The notes beneath the pieces are model-generated. The model saw only the letters and a list, made by a program, of their open reading frames with translations, searched no databases and was not told the origin of the DNA. From NCBI GenBank assembly GCA_944325785.1, contig CALVBN010000008.1:45532-109531 (forward strand): 64,000 nt of DNA, read 5' to 3'. Source of the DNA: Candidatus Gastranaerophilales bacterium. GTDB lineage: Bacteria > Cyanobacteriota > Vampirovibrionia > Gastranaerophilales > Gastranaerophilaceae. Below are positions 24,985-33,068 of the stretch, piece by piece (position 1 is the first letter of the stretch; the number at the start of each line of letters is the position of its first letter). The translations under genes and the position numbers were made by a program.

Positions 24985-25254
24985 CTAAGCTTCCTGTCCT
25001 TCTTTTTGCTTATTCAAAAGGTCTTGAAGCTTGTTCATGATTTCTTCGCTCTTTTCTTGAGCATCAGAAATTAAATTGTCTGCTTTTCTTTGAATATCTT
25101 TTACTGTTTCATCGGTTTTCTTTGCCATATCAGATGCCATATCACCGAGCATTTCTCTTGTTTCTGCACCGGATTTTGGTGCTAATAAAATACCTGCTAC
25201 TGCGCCGATTGCGGCACCGATTGCAAAACCTGCTAAAAATCTTGTTACTGACAT
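24985..25254 (-). CDS. YtxH-family small membrane protein
   Basis: 89 residues. The N-terminal glycine-zipper-like helix FLAGFAIGAAIGAVAGILLAPKSGAETR is the YtxH family signature; quoted in part, the diagnostic end is LLAPKSGAETR. An amphipathic coiled-coil tail of about 55 residues follows. YtxH proteins are general-stress or envelope-associated proteins of unclear function. AAGGAG precedes the start. It is last of four small membrane-protein genes (26449 to 24985) and is followed by a strong terminator. Confidence 0.8.
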   Translation of the reverse strand: MSVTRFLAGFAIGAAIGAVAGILLAPKSGAETREMLGDMASDMAKKTDETVKDIQRKADNLISDAQEKSEEIMNKLQDLLNKQKEGQEA

Positions 25255-25315
25255 ATTATTTCTCCTTCTTTTGTAGTTTAACTTTTTTTATTATTTTTCA
25301 TATTGCTAAACAGGG

Positions 25316-25684
25316 CTACTTCTTTTTGCTGAATATTTTAAACGCAGAGCAAAGCCCGCTGAAAAAGCCTTTTGTAACTGTACCTGTTATGCTTGAAAGT
25401 TTACTGATTATATTTAAGGGGGAATTTTTGATTGCATCTTTAATTTTATTAACGCCTTCATCCGCCTTGATAATAATCCCGCTGACTATCTCCACTGATT
25501 TGTTGATATTCTTCAATGTCGGAGTAAGTTCCGCTTTAACTATCTCAGCTGTTTCATTGACATTTTTTGTCAGCTTTGATAAGTCAAACAATACTTTTAC
25601 AAGCATAATACCGACAAGTATTACAATGGCGCCTGTAGCATACGCTAAAAAAGTTAAACTCTGATATAGTTGTGCTGTTTCCAT
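25316..25684 (-). CDS. DUF948-like membrane-anchored protein
   Basis: 122 residues. One N-terminal membrane helix (TGAIVILVGIMLVKVLF) is followed by a long amphipathic segment (NVNETAEIVKAELTPTLKNINK) and a Lys-rich end. The pattern, including the repeated LxPTLxNINxSVE heptads, resembles DUF948 proteins, which often neighbour YtxH genes. Overall topology is a membrane anchor with a cytoplasmic or periplasmic coiled coil. It lies between two YtxH-type genes with gaps of 61 and 42 bases. Confidence 0.65.
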   Translation of the reverse strand: METAQLYQSLTFLAYATGAIVILVGIMLVKVLFDLSKLTKNVNETAEIVKAELTPTLKNINKSVEIVSGIIIKADEGVNKIKDAIKNSPLNIISKLSSITGTVTKGFFSGLCSAFKIFSKKK

Positions 25685-25726
25685 AATTTTTCTTTCTTTT
25701 TATTCTTTAAAACCTAATGCTCAAAC

Positions 25727-26041
25727 CTAATTAAAATCATAGTCGGAAACATCTTCTAACTCTTTTGCTTTGCGCATTTTTTTAGACTTAAGCATGTTGC
25801 CGAATTTTTTGTACTGTCTTTCCAGCTTGTATTTCAACAGGTCTATAGACTCAAGAGCCTGTTTTTTTGCCTCATTAACTGCCGGAGAATGCTTTTCAGC
25901 AAGGTCGCATACAGTTTCTTTAATTTTTTCTCTCATTTCAGACCCGGGACGCGGTGCATACAAGACACCTGCAACAATTCCGCCTATAACACCTGCAAGA
26001 AGCCCCAGACCAAATCCGATTGATGATCTATCTTTGCTCAT
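25727..26041 (-). CDS. YtxH-family small membrane protein
   Basis: 104 residues. A Gly-rich membrane helix with LLAGVIGGIVAGVLYAPRPG followed by SEMREKI is the same YtxH signature as the gene at 24985, so the two are paralogues in one operon. The tail is charged and helical, ending in an acidic EDVSDYDFN. AGAGG precedes the start. Function unknown. Confidence 0.8.
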   Translation of the reverse strand: MSKDRSSIGFGLGLLAGVIGGIVAGVLYAPRPGSEMREKIKETVCDLAEKHSPAVNEAKKQALESIDLLKYKLERQYKKFGNMLKSKKMRKAKELEDVSDYDFN

Positions 26042-26077
26042 AAATATTACCTCTTTTCTTATATTCTATGCATATTA

Positions 26078-26449
26078 TTATATCACGTTTTGGATTAAGG
26101 CGAAACCCTTCTGAGCTGTTTTGAAGAACTTTGATTTTTTAAATTTCTTCGCCAGCTTTATATTTATACCCCAAAACAATATTCCTGCAATCAGACTTTC
26201 GGCATTTTTTAGGAGTATTTTTTTCCCGCCCTCTTTCAAACGGTCAATATACACTCCGGTAAGTTCTAAAACCTGTTCTGATATTTTTCGTACAAGCTCA
26301 GCGATACTTTTTATTTCGGGCTTTGCTTTCTCAATAACATTATCAAGATTTATAAGCATCTTATCAAGCTTAACCAAATTCCAAATAATAGTAAAAGCGA
26401 TTATAAGCTCTGCAATAAAAACTATAGCAATCAATATCGTAAAAACCAT
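26078..26449 (-). CDS. Small membrane protein, DUF948-like
   Basis: 123 residues. N-terminal membrane helix (TILIAIVFIAELIIAFTIIW), an amphipathic helix region with LDNVIEKAKPEIKSIAELV, a second weakly hydrophobic segment (SLIAGILFWGINI), and a basic C-terminus (KKFKKSKFFKTAQKG). It heads the four-gene operon. Resemblance to DUF948 is at the level of layout only. Function unknown. Confidence 0.6.
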   Translation of the reverse strand: MVFTILIAIVFIAELIIAFTIIWNLVKLDKMLINLDNVIEKAKPEIKSIAELVRKISEQVLELTGVYIDRLKEGGKKILLKNAESLIAGILFWGINIKLAKKFKKSKFFKTAQKGFALIQNVI

Positions 26450-27201
26450 CTTTATCCGTTCATATTTGTATATTAATCTGATTATATTTTATAATTGCAA
26501 AAATTAAAATACACTTGGAGGATTATTTTAAGTTTTGCAGGATTGACACCTCACTCCAGCCCTCTCCTGTAAGGAGAGGGAGTACGCCAAATTTAGCGTT
26601 TGGATATGCAGACCGGAACCCGGCAATAACTTTTTATTAAATATTGTGTATTACCCTCATTTACCGCAATTTTTGCTGCGGAAGACTTCCCCCGCCCTAC
26701 CCCTCCCCCGTGGAGCGGGAAGGCGCGGGACTTGCAAGAGAAAAACAAGGCGCAAGCAAGATAGGACAAGGTGCACACCGCGAGCGTAGTGCGTAAGCAC
26801 CCATAGCGAGCGTAAGAGAACCGGCTTGCCGGTCCAGCCTTGGAGGCAAACGTCAAATCACCTCCAATGCCCGCAAGGGCATAGAAAACAACCGCGTGTT
26901 TTCTCTTTCTTTTGCTTACTTTTCTTTCTCTTTTCTATCGCAAAAAAAGAGAAAGAAAAGTAAGGAGAAATAATAGGCTAAAAAGCAATACGTACAAATA
27001 ATAGAACCTAAGAAATAAAAAATAAATGTAACTCAATATGTATTGTGTTACATTAGGAAATCGGTATCTTACTTAGTTTCTTTTACGTCATAATTGGATA
27101 AAAACTTTAGAAGTTTTAAAGAAACTGTTACAAAACTTCATAAAGCTATTTAGCAAAATAGCATGATTATTATATGATTATATACTGGAGGAGTATTTGT
27201 T
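26450..27201. other. Gene-free stretch: repeats and a run of stem-loops
   Basis: 26560-26580 is a CCCTCTCCT/AGGAGAGGG palindrome; a related palindrome CCCTCCCCCGTGGAGCGGG is near 26700-26720. 26770-26964 holds seven consecutive stem-loops, described separately. 26965-27201 is AT-rich leader sequence for the MurT gene, with GTAACTCAATATGTATTGTGTTAC as a possible hairpin near 27029-27052. One minus-strand reading frame spans the GC-rich part, but its composition follows the repeats and I do not call it. Confidence 0.6.
26770..26964. repeat. Seven back-to-back perfect stem-loops
   Basis: Stems in order: GGTG-CA-CACC (26770-26779); GTGC-GTAA-GCAC (26789-26800); ACCGGC-TT-GCCGGT (26820-26833); TTGGAGG...CCTCCAA (26840-26867); TGCCC-GCAA-GGGCA (26868-26881, GNRA-type loops in this and the second); GAAAACA...TGTTTTC (26884-26903); and a perfect 20-bp stem CTTACTTTTCTTTCTCTTTT with its complement (26915-26964). 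The region is GC-rich against its surroundings. It could be a structured RNA or a composite palindromic element. Confidence 0.7.
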
Positions 27202-28506
27202 GTGGAAAAGATTAGTTTTTATTTTTCGCTTGCAGCCGCAAGATTGGCGTATTTGTTCTTAAAAACAACCGGAATATCTTCCGGCACATCTATAATCGGA
27301 AAGATAGTCCTAAAAATATGCCCTAAATTTTTGAGCATGTGTAATCAATATATCTCTATAAAAATTAATGTGACCGGAACTAACGGAAAAACAACAACCT
27401 CCGGACTTGTATCACATATTCTTAAAAGCTCTGGCTCCAGCGTTATAAACAATGCGATGGGGGCGAATATGCTCACAGGAGTGGTTAATGCACTGGCACT
27501 CTCAATTAATCCATACAAAAAAAACGACTATTCGGTTATTGAATCGGATGAAGCCTACCTTTCAAAAATCTATGACAGCTTTGACGCAGATTACCTTATT
27601 GTAACAAACCTCTTCCGCGACCAGCTTGACCGCTACGGGGAACTTGCTACAACAAAAAAACTTATACAGGAGGGTATAAATAAAAAAAACAATCTGACCT
27701 TGTTTTTAAATGCTGATGATCCGCTTGTTGCATCTTTTGAAGGGAATAACAAAATATTTTACGGTATAGAAAATGTCTATTACGCAGATGAAAGCCTAAA
27801 AACAACATCAGAAACAGAAGAAAGCTTTAACTGCTCCTGCGGAAAGCCTCTTATGTATGAAAAGAAGTTCTTTGCTCAGCAAGGGCATTACTACTGTTCC
27901 TGCGGTTATAAACGCCCGACTCCGAAATATTCGGCAGATGTCACGCTTTACAAAGACTATTCAATATTAAAAATTAACGGAATTAACTATGAAATACCCC
28001 TTGTCGGGCTTTTTAACGCATATAATGCGCTGGCAGCAATCTCGCTTTGTCTTGAACTTGGAAAACAGAATATTGAAGAATGCCTAAAATCTTTTAAAGT
28101 TATGTTCGGAAGAAGCGAAGTGAAATATCTGGACGGTAAAAAAGTTCTCATACAGCTAATCAAAAACCCTATCGGGGCAAATGAGGTTCTAAAGACCGTT
28201 GACAAAGACTCAAATCTGTTAATAATAATCAACGACAACTACGCCGACGGAAGGGATGTATCCTGGCTTTGGGATGCCGAATTCGAACTCCTCAAAGATA
28301 TCCAAAAAGAAATCGTTGTTTCCGGTATCAGAGCGGAGGATATGGCTTTAAGGCTTAAATACGCCGGAGTAAAAAATATAAAAATTATAAATGATATAAA
28401 AAAAGCAGTTGAATATATAAACCGCTCGGCGGATAATAATATTACAATTCTGCCGACATATACGGCATTATTAAAACTAAATAAAATCAAGAGTTTGAAG
28501 AAATAA
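27202..28506 (+). CDS. murT: MurT-type lipid II isoglutaminyl synthase subunit
   Basis: 434 residues, normal for the family. Mur-ligase ATP site TGTNGKTTT at 58-66, ESDEAYL, and TNLFRDQLDRYGE in the central domain. A four-Cys zinc ribbon typical of MurT follows: CSCG at 211-214 and CSCG at 232-235. The C-terminal DUF1727 domain has NDNYADGRDVSWLWD. With the glutaminase GatD, MurT amidates the D-Glu of the peptidoglycan stem peptide. gatD usually follows murT immediately, but here pdxJ does. The start is GTG after GGAGGAG. Confidence 0.9.
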   Translation: MEKISFYFSLAAARLAYLFLKTTGISSGTSIIGKIVLKICPKFLSMCNQYISIKINVTGTNGKTTTSGLVSHILKSSGSSVINNAMGANMLTGVVNALALSINPYKKNDYSVIESDEAYLSKIYDSFDADYLIVTNLFRDQLDRYGELATTKKLIQEGINKKNNLTLFLNADDPLVASFEGNNKIFYGIENVYYADESLKTTSETEESFNCSCGKPLMYEKKFFAQQGHYYCSCGYKRPTPKYSADVTLYKDYSILKINGINYEIPLVGLFNAYNALAAISLCLELGKQNIEECLKSFKVMFGRSEVKYLDGKKVLIQLIKNPIGANEVLKTVDKDSNLLIIINDNYADGRDVSWLWDAEFELLKDIQKEIVVSGIRAEDMALRLKYAGVKNIKIINDIKKAVEYINRSADNNITILPTYTALLKLNKIKSLKK

Positions 28507-28532
28507 AACACGGGACAAAGGAGTGAGTTAAA

Positions 28533-29255
28533 ATGTTACTCGGAGTAAATATAGATCACGTTGCAACCTTAAGAAACGCAAGAGGCGGAATCGAGCCGGA
28601 TGTACTGACTGCTGCCAGAATTTGCAAAGAATGCGGAGTTGCATCTATTACAACACACTTGAGAGAAGACAGAAGGCATATTAAAGATAAAGATGTAGAA
28701 GCGATACGCATGCTTCCGCGCGTCAGACTAAATCTGGAAATGGCTATGACAAAAGAGATGCAGGAAATTGCTCTTCGCCTTCGACCTCACGCTGTATGCA
28801 TAGTTCCGGAAAGAAGACAGGAAGTCACAACGGAAGGCGGGCTTGATGTTGCAGGACAGCTAAAGTGGGCTATTGAATTTACAAAACCGCTTCTTGAGAA
28901 AAAAATAGAAGTAAGCTTCTTTATTGATCCGGATGTTCACCAGATTTCTGCAGTTTCAAAAACCGGCGCGCCGTTTATTGAACTGCATACCGGAAGATAC
29001 TCAGAAGCCTTTGGAACGCTGGAAGAAGAAAAGGTTTTTGAAGAACTGAAAGGCGGGGCTATTTTTGCTCAGAACTTCGGTTTGAAAGTGAACGCAGGGC
29101 ACGGGCTAAATTACCAGAACGTACGCAGAATGCACGAAATTCCAAATCTTGTGGAATTAAACATCGGACATTCAATAATTTCCCGCGCTGTGTTTGTAGG
29201 ATTAGAACAGGCTGTTAAAGAAATGAAAGCTCTGGTAGAGGGACAGGTGTTTTAA
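28533..29255 (+). CDS. pdxJ: Pyridoxine 5'-phosphate synthase
   Basis: 240 residues, full length. Family motifs: LLGVNIDHVATLRNARG at the N-terminus, SITTHLREDRRHI, VCIVPERRQEVTTEGGLDV, and AGHGLNYQNV near the C-terminus. It condenses 1-deoxyxylulose 5-phosphate with 3-amino-2-oxopropyl phosphate to form vitamin B6 phosphate by the DXP-dependent route. It follows murT after 26 bases and is followed after 1 base by a small zinc-finger gene. Confidence 0.95.
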   Translation: MLLGVNIDHVATLRNARGGIEPDVLTAARICKECGVASITTHLREDRRHIKDKDVEAIRMLPRVRLNLEMAMTKEMQEIALRLRPHAVCIVPERRQEVTTEGGLDVAGQLKWAIEFTKPLLEKKIEVSFFIDPDVHQISAVSKTGAPFIELHTGRYSEAFGTLEEEKVFEELKGGAIFAQNFGLKVNAGHGLNYQNVRRMHEIPNLVELNIGHSIISRAVFVGLEQAVKEMKALVEGQVF

Positions 29256-29256
29256 A

Positions 29257-29571
29257 ATGAAATCAAAAGAAGAAGTCGTAAAAGAAATGCAATTAGTAGT
29301 CGAGCAAATGCGTCTGGATGACATAGAAGAAAATCCTGACTGCGAAAATGAATTTTTTACCTGTGACGCCTGCGGAGATACAAAATCACTTGCAGGTTCG
29401 GTTCAATACGGCAATTACAGACTCTGCAACGATTGCGTATTATTTGCAGAAGTCGGGTTTGAACTCGGGCAGATTAAAAACATTGAAGAACTCATTGACG
29501 CAATGGAGGACAAGCGTCTTGAAGCAGACTGCGAGTTTTTGAAAAATGAACAAAAAAGGTTAGAAAACTAG
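29257..29571 (+). CDS. Small protein with a two-knuckle Cys4 motif
   Basis: 104 residues. FTCDACGDTK and, 22 residues later, RLCNDCVLFAEVG give two CxxC knuckles that probably bind zinc. Both ends are charged helices. No known family. It starts 1 base after the pdxJ stop, so it is translationally coupled with it. Function unknown; a small regulatory or assembly factor is possible. Confidence 0.65.
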   Translation: MKSKEEVVKEMQLVVEQMRLDDIEENPDCENEFFTCDACGDTKSLAGSVQYGNYRLCNDCVLFAEVGFELGQIKNIEELIDAMEDKRLEADCEFLKNEQKRLEN

Positions 29572-29587
29572 AGAAAGGAAGCCGGAA

Positions 29588-29878
29588 ATGAAAATAGCAC
29601 CGATTAACAGCGCAAACTTCAGCATGAAAGCAAAATGGAATAAAAAACAGCATATAACAAATGATTTACTAACAGCAGTTAACAAAAAAATGCTTGAAAC
29701 TAACGGCAAAAGAAAAGGGCTTTCACCGCTGGATAAATTTGCAGATTTTATGCTTAATAAAGATGTAGTAAAAACACCAAAAGAATTATTAGCTGCAGAA
29801 AAAGAATTTAATTCACTGCCTAAGCAGGAGCAAGATAAAATCTTGCTTTACGCTAAATGCAGAAAAAATTCCAAGTAA
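29588..29878 (+). CDS. Small protein of unknown function with N-terminal NFSMKA motif
   Basis: 96 residues, strongly basic. It begins MKIAPINSANFSMKAKW, with the Phe-centred motif at 10-15 that recurs near the N-terminus of other unknown proteins here. The rest is helical (LSPLDKFADFML, TPKELLAAEKEF). No signal peptide. It follows the Cys4 protein gene after 16 bases with GAAAGGAAG as its ribosome site, so it ends the murT-pdxJ operon. Confidence 0.7.
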   Translation: MKIAPINSANFSMKAKWNKKQHITNDLLTAVNKKMLETNGKRKGLSPLDKFADFMLNKDVVKTPKELLAAEKEFNSLPKQEQDKILLYAKCRKNSK

Positions 29879-30008
29879 ATCCGGCTAAATTCAAAAAAGC
29901 CATGAGCAGGCAAAAAACAATTTGTTATTATTATAGGGCATTTATATTTCCTCTTTTTGTAGTAAAATAGGTTTGGAGAAATTCAACTATAAAAAGGGGA
30001 CATATATC

Positions 30009-30839
30009 ATGTGGGAATATTCGGAGAAGGTATTAGATCACTACAGAAACCCGAGAAATGTCGGCAAAATTGACGATGCAGACTTAATCGGCGAAGCCGG
30101 CTCTCTTGCTTGTGGAGATTCTTTAAAATTATATATAAAACTTGACGGCAAAGTTATAAAAGATGCAAAATTTCAGACATTCGGATGCGGTTCTGCGGTT
30201 GCATCATCAAGTATTTTAACAGAAATGATTATCGGAAAAACAATTGATGAAGCGGCAAAAATTACTAATAAAGACATCGCTGACGAATTGGACGGGCTTC
30301 CGCAGGAAAAAATGCACTGTTCTGTTATGGGGCATGAAGCTTTAGAAGACGCTATAAAAAAATACTACGGAGAAGATGTTATTGCACTTGAAGAAGGACT
30401 TGCACCGAGCGGAGAAAAAATTGTCTGCACCTGCTTTAATGTAACGGAAAATCAAATCTGGGAAGCTATTAAAGTTAACGGACTTAAAACAGTTGATGAA
30501 GTTACAAACTATACAAAAGCAGGCGGTGCCTGCGGAAGATGCAAGGGCATTATTAAAGACATGCTGGATACATACTATAAAAAAGAAGGGCAGACCCAAG
30601 AGCTTACACCTACACAAAAAATATTAAAGATTAGTAAAGTAATTGACCAGCAGATATCTCCCCAGCTTCAAAAAGACGGCGGAGACGTAGAACTCATTGA
30701 TGTTGAAGGCAATAAGGTTAAAGTTAAATTAACAGGTATGTGCAGCGGATGTAAAAATGCATCAATGACTTTGAAAAACTTTGTTGAAACAATTCTAAAA
30801 GATAAAGTTGATTCAAATCTGGAAGTTGAACAGGTGTAG
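30009..30839 (+). CDS. nifU: Iron-sulfur cluster scaffold NifU, three-domain form
   Basis: 276 residues from the ATG at 30009 (MWEYSEKVLDHYRNPRNVG); an in-frame TTG at 29973 would add residues that the family lacks. The IscU domain has cysteines 35, 60 and 104, the central [2Fe-2S] domain has C140, C142, C175 and C178, and the C-terminal Nfu domain has GMCSGC (245, 248). It builds clusters from sulfur delivered by NifS, encoded about 1 kb downstream. Full-length NifU without nitrogenase genes suggests general cluster assembly, as in some epsilonproteobacteria. A TAGTAAAAT near 29959 is a likely -10. Confidence 0.95.
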   Translation: MWEYSEKVLDHYRNPRNVGKIDDADLIGEAGSLACGDSLKLYIKLDGKVIKDAKFQTFGCGSAVASSSILTEMIIGKTIDEAAKITNKDIADELDGLPQEKMHCSVMGHEALEDAIKKYYGEDVIALEEGLAPSGEKIVCTCFNVTENQIWEAIKVNGLKTVDEVTNYTKAGGACGRCKGIIKDMLDTYYKKEGQTQELTPTQKILKISKVIDQQISPQLQKDGGDVELIDVEGNKVKVKLTGMCSGCKNASMTLKNFVETILKDKVDSNLEVEQV

Positions 30840-30887
30840 TTAATATCTGGCAATGTCTGGGCTGTAAACATATTAGTAAGGTGTAAT

Positions 30888-31109
30888 ATGAAAATATCAA
30901 TAGAAACAATTTTAAGAGCTAATGCAATGGGAATTGCAAGATGTAAGATGAAAAACAATCCATATTATCAAAATATGATGCAATATCCTCAAGCAGAAAA
31001 TAAAGAAATCCAGGAATTAATACGCGACAATGCAAAACTTAAATCAGCTTTTCAAAGGGCCAGAGAAAGCGTTATGGGGAAAAATCTTGCAAAAGATAAA
31101 AATGTTTAA
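30888..31109 (+). CDS. Small protein of unknown function
   Basis: 73 residues, basic and helical (IRDNAKLKSAFQRARESVMG). No membrane segment. AAGGTG lies 5 bases before the ATG, and it begins 48 bases after nifU, so it is probably co-transcribed. No family recognised. Confidence 0.6.
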   Translation: MKISIETILRANAMGIARCKMKNNPYYQNMMQYPQAENKEIQELIRDNAKLKSAFQRARESVMGKNLAKDKNV

Positions 31110-31182
31110 TCATTGTTGATATTAACAAGAGAGCCGGCGGGTACTGAACACAAATGATACCAATAAATAATATGAAGATATT

Positions 31183-31671
31183 ATGGTCAAACTCATATTA
31201 TGGGGATTTATTCTGCTTTGCCTGCTTTTACCTGTACTAAGAGACTGGTCTGCCTGCGAGCGTCTGTCCTGCAAGGACGGCGAATGCATACTCACTGAAC
31301 GCTCTTTATTAAATATCAATAAGGAACGGAAATTACCGCATATGAAAGCCTGGGTAAAAACATATAATGATAATCATCTAAACCGCAAAGGGGTATCTCT
31401 CACCTATCTTTATCCGTATTTTTCTTCGCCGTATTTCTTAAAATCAACAGCATACAGAGATCAGAAAAACATTAATAATAAATATCAGACAGGCGGTATC
31501 GTAAATATTAAAAAAATAAACTGGAGTTTTCTGCTTGTAATATTAGGCGGTTTGGCAGTAATATGGGTGACTGCGCAGACGTTATTCAGCAGTTATAATG
31601 TCATTAATATAGTTCTCAAGATTGTTCCTGTGATTGCTCTGGGCATTTTAATATATACATTTATATTTTAA
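31183..31671 (+). CDS. Small membrane protein of unknown function
   Basis: 162 residues if started at 31183. One N-terminal hydrophobic helix (LILWGFILLCLLLPVL), a polar middle part, and two C-terminal helices (WSFLLVILGGLAVIWVTAQ and NIVLKIVPVIALGILIYTFIF). The first 50 codons include a GC-rich Cys-rich stretch (about 31240-31290) unlike the rest, and there is no clear ribosome site at 31183. An internal ATG at 31342 is an alternative start, which would keep only the two C-terminal helices. Function unknown. Confidence 0.55.
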   Translation: MVKLILWGFILLCLLLPVLRDWSACERLSCKDGECILTERSLLNINKERKLPHMKAWVKTYNDNHLNRKGVSLTYLYPYFSSPYFLKSTAYRDQKNINNKYQTGGIVNIKKINWSFLLVILGGLAVIWVTAQTLFSSYNVINIVLKIVPVIALGILIYTFIF

Positions 31672-31815
31672 AAACCAGCTTTTATGAAAAAATCCTGTAT
31701 AATTCCGGTGATAAAAATAAAATTAATAATATAAATCTTGAATAATTTAATAGAAATATTATTTATGGTAATTATCCATTTTCTGTTTTACAATAGTAAT
31801 GCATGTTTTTGTAAA

Positions 31816-31844
31816 GTTAACATCGGGTAATGCCCGACATTAAC
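31816..31844. promoter_or_regulatory. Hairpin in the nifS leader
   Basis: GTTAA-CA-TCGGG-TAATG-CCCGA-CA-TTAAC forms two perfect stems separated by a symmetric CA/CA bulge, 32 bases before the nifS ATG. There is no T-run, so it is not a normal terminator. It could be an operator or an RNA structure controlling nifS. Confidence 0.45.
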
Positions 31845-31876
31845 TAACCTATAAATTTAAGATAAAGGACTAAACC

Positions 31877-33064
31877 ATGATATATTTAGACAATAATGCA
31901 ACGACAAAAGTTGATGAGAGAGTTTTAGAAGAGATGCTCCCGTATCTCAAGGAAGAATACGCAAATCCTTCAAGCATGTATGATTTTGCTAAAAAACCGG
32001 CTTCTGCAATTAGAGAGGCACGAGTTAAAGTAAGAGATTTTTTGGGCGCAGAAAACGAAAAGGATATTTTCTTCACTTCCTGCGGTTCAGAATCCGCTAA
32101 TACTGCTATTAAAGGAGTTTTAAACTGCAATAGAGAAAAGAGACATATAATTACGACAAAAGTTGAACACCCTGCGGTTTTGAATACATACAAAGAATTT
32201 GAAAAAAATGGGTATGAAGTCGACTACATTGGTGTAAATTCTCAAGGCGAGCTTGATATTGAAGAATTGAAAGCCAAATTAAGAAAAGATACTGCTCTGG
32301 TATCTGTAATGTGGGCTAACAATGAAATCGGCGTCATCAACCCTGTTGAAGAAATCGCCGAATACATTAAGTCAAAATCTCCGGAAACACGATTTTTTGT
32401 TGATGCGGTTCAAGCAGCTGGTAAGATTCCAATAAACGTTAAGGATACAAAAATTGATTTATTAGGAATTTCCGGACACAAATTCCACGCGCCTAAGGGA
32501 ATCGGAGTATTGTATGCAAAACCGGATGTTAGATTTACCCCGCTAATCAACGGCGGACATCAAGAAAGAGGTTTGAGAGCTGGAACAGAAAATGTTCCGT
32601 ATATTGTAGGTATCGGAAAGGCGGCTGAACTCGCTCAAGAGTCACTCAATTATGAGCTTAAAGAAGTCAAACGGCTTCGCGATAAATTAGAAGAAGGCAT
32701 TTTGAAGAATGTATTCAATGCAAGATTAAATACAGGAGTTAAAAACAGAGTGCCAAATACTTCCAATATAGGATTTGAATACGTTGAAGGCGAGCTTATA
32801 TTACTGCACCTCAGCGACATCGGCGTTTGTGCAAGTTCCGGAAGCGCATGCACATCAGGGTCACTTGAGCCGAGTCATGTATTAAGAGCGATGGGAATAC
32901 CTTTTACAGCTCTTCACGGTTCTATAAGATTCAGTCTGTCAAGATTTACTACAGAAAAAGATATTGATTATGTAATTGAAAAATTACCTGCTATAATGGA
33001 TAAGTTGACTTCAATTTCTCCATTTCAAGACGAGTTGGAAGCTCTAAGAAAAAGAAAAGGATAG
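31877..33064 (+). CDS. nifS: Cysteine desulfurase NifS
   Basis: 395 residues. Class V aminotransferase fold: YLDNNATTKVD at the N-terminus, the PLP lysine K202 in GISGHKFHAPKG, and the catalytic persulfide Cys325 in SSGSACTSGSLEPSHVL. The short catalytic loop type matches the NifS/IscS group. It takes sulfur from cysteine and passes it to the scaffold NifU, encoded upstream at 30009. Its own leader carries a hairpin. The mscS-like gene follows after 4 bases. Confidence 0.95.
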   Translation: MIYLDNNATTKVDERVLEEMLPYLKEEYANPSSMYDFAKKPASAIREARVKVRDFLGAENEKDIFFTSCGSESANTAIKGVLNCNREKRHIITTKVEHPAVLNTYKEFEKNGYEVDYIGVNSQGELDIEELKAKLRKDTALVSVMWANNEIGVINPVEEIAEYIKSKSPETRFFVDAVQAAGKIPINVKDTKIDLLGISGHKFHAPKGIGVLYAKPDVRFTPLINGGHQERGLRAGTENVPYIVGIGKAAELAQESLNYELKEVKRLRDKLEEGILKNVFNARLNTGVKNRVPNTSNIGFEYVEGELILLHLSDIGVCASSGSACTSGSLEPSHVLRAMGIPFTALHGSIRFSLSRFTTEKDIDYVIEKLPAIMDKLTSISPFQDELEALRKRKG

Positions 33065-33068
33065 CTAA

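Noticed and set aside
26593..26856. A minus-strand protein of 87 residues in the GC-rich repeat region
   Set aside because: Its composition simply follows the palindromic DNA, there is no ribosome site, and it overlaps stem-loop structures.
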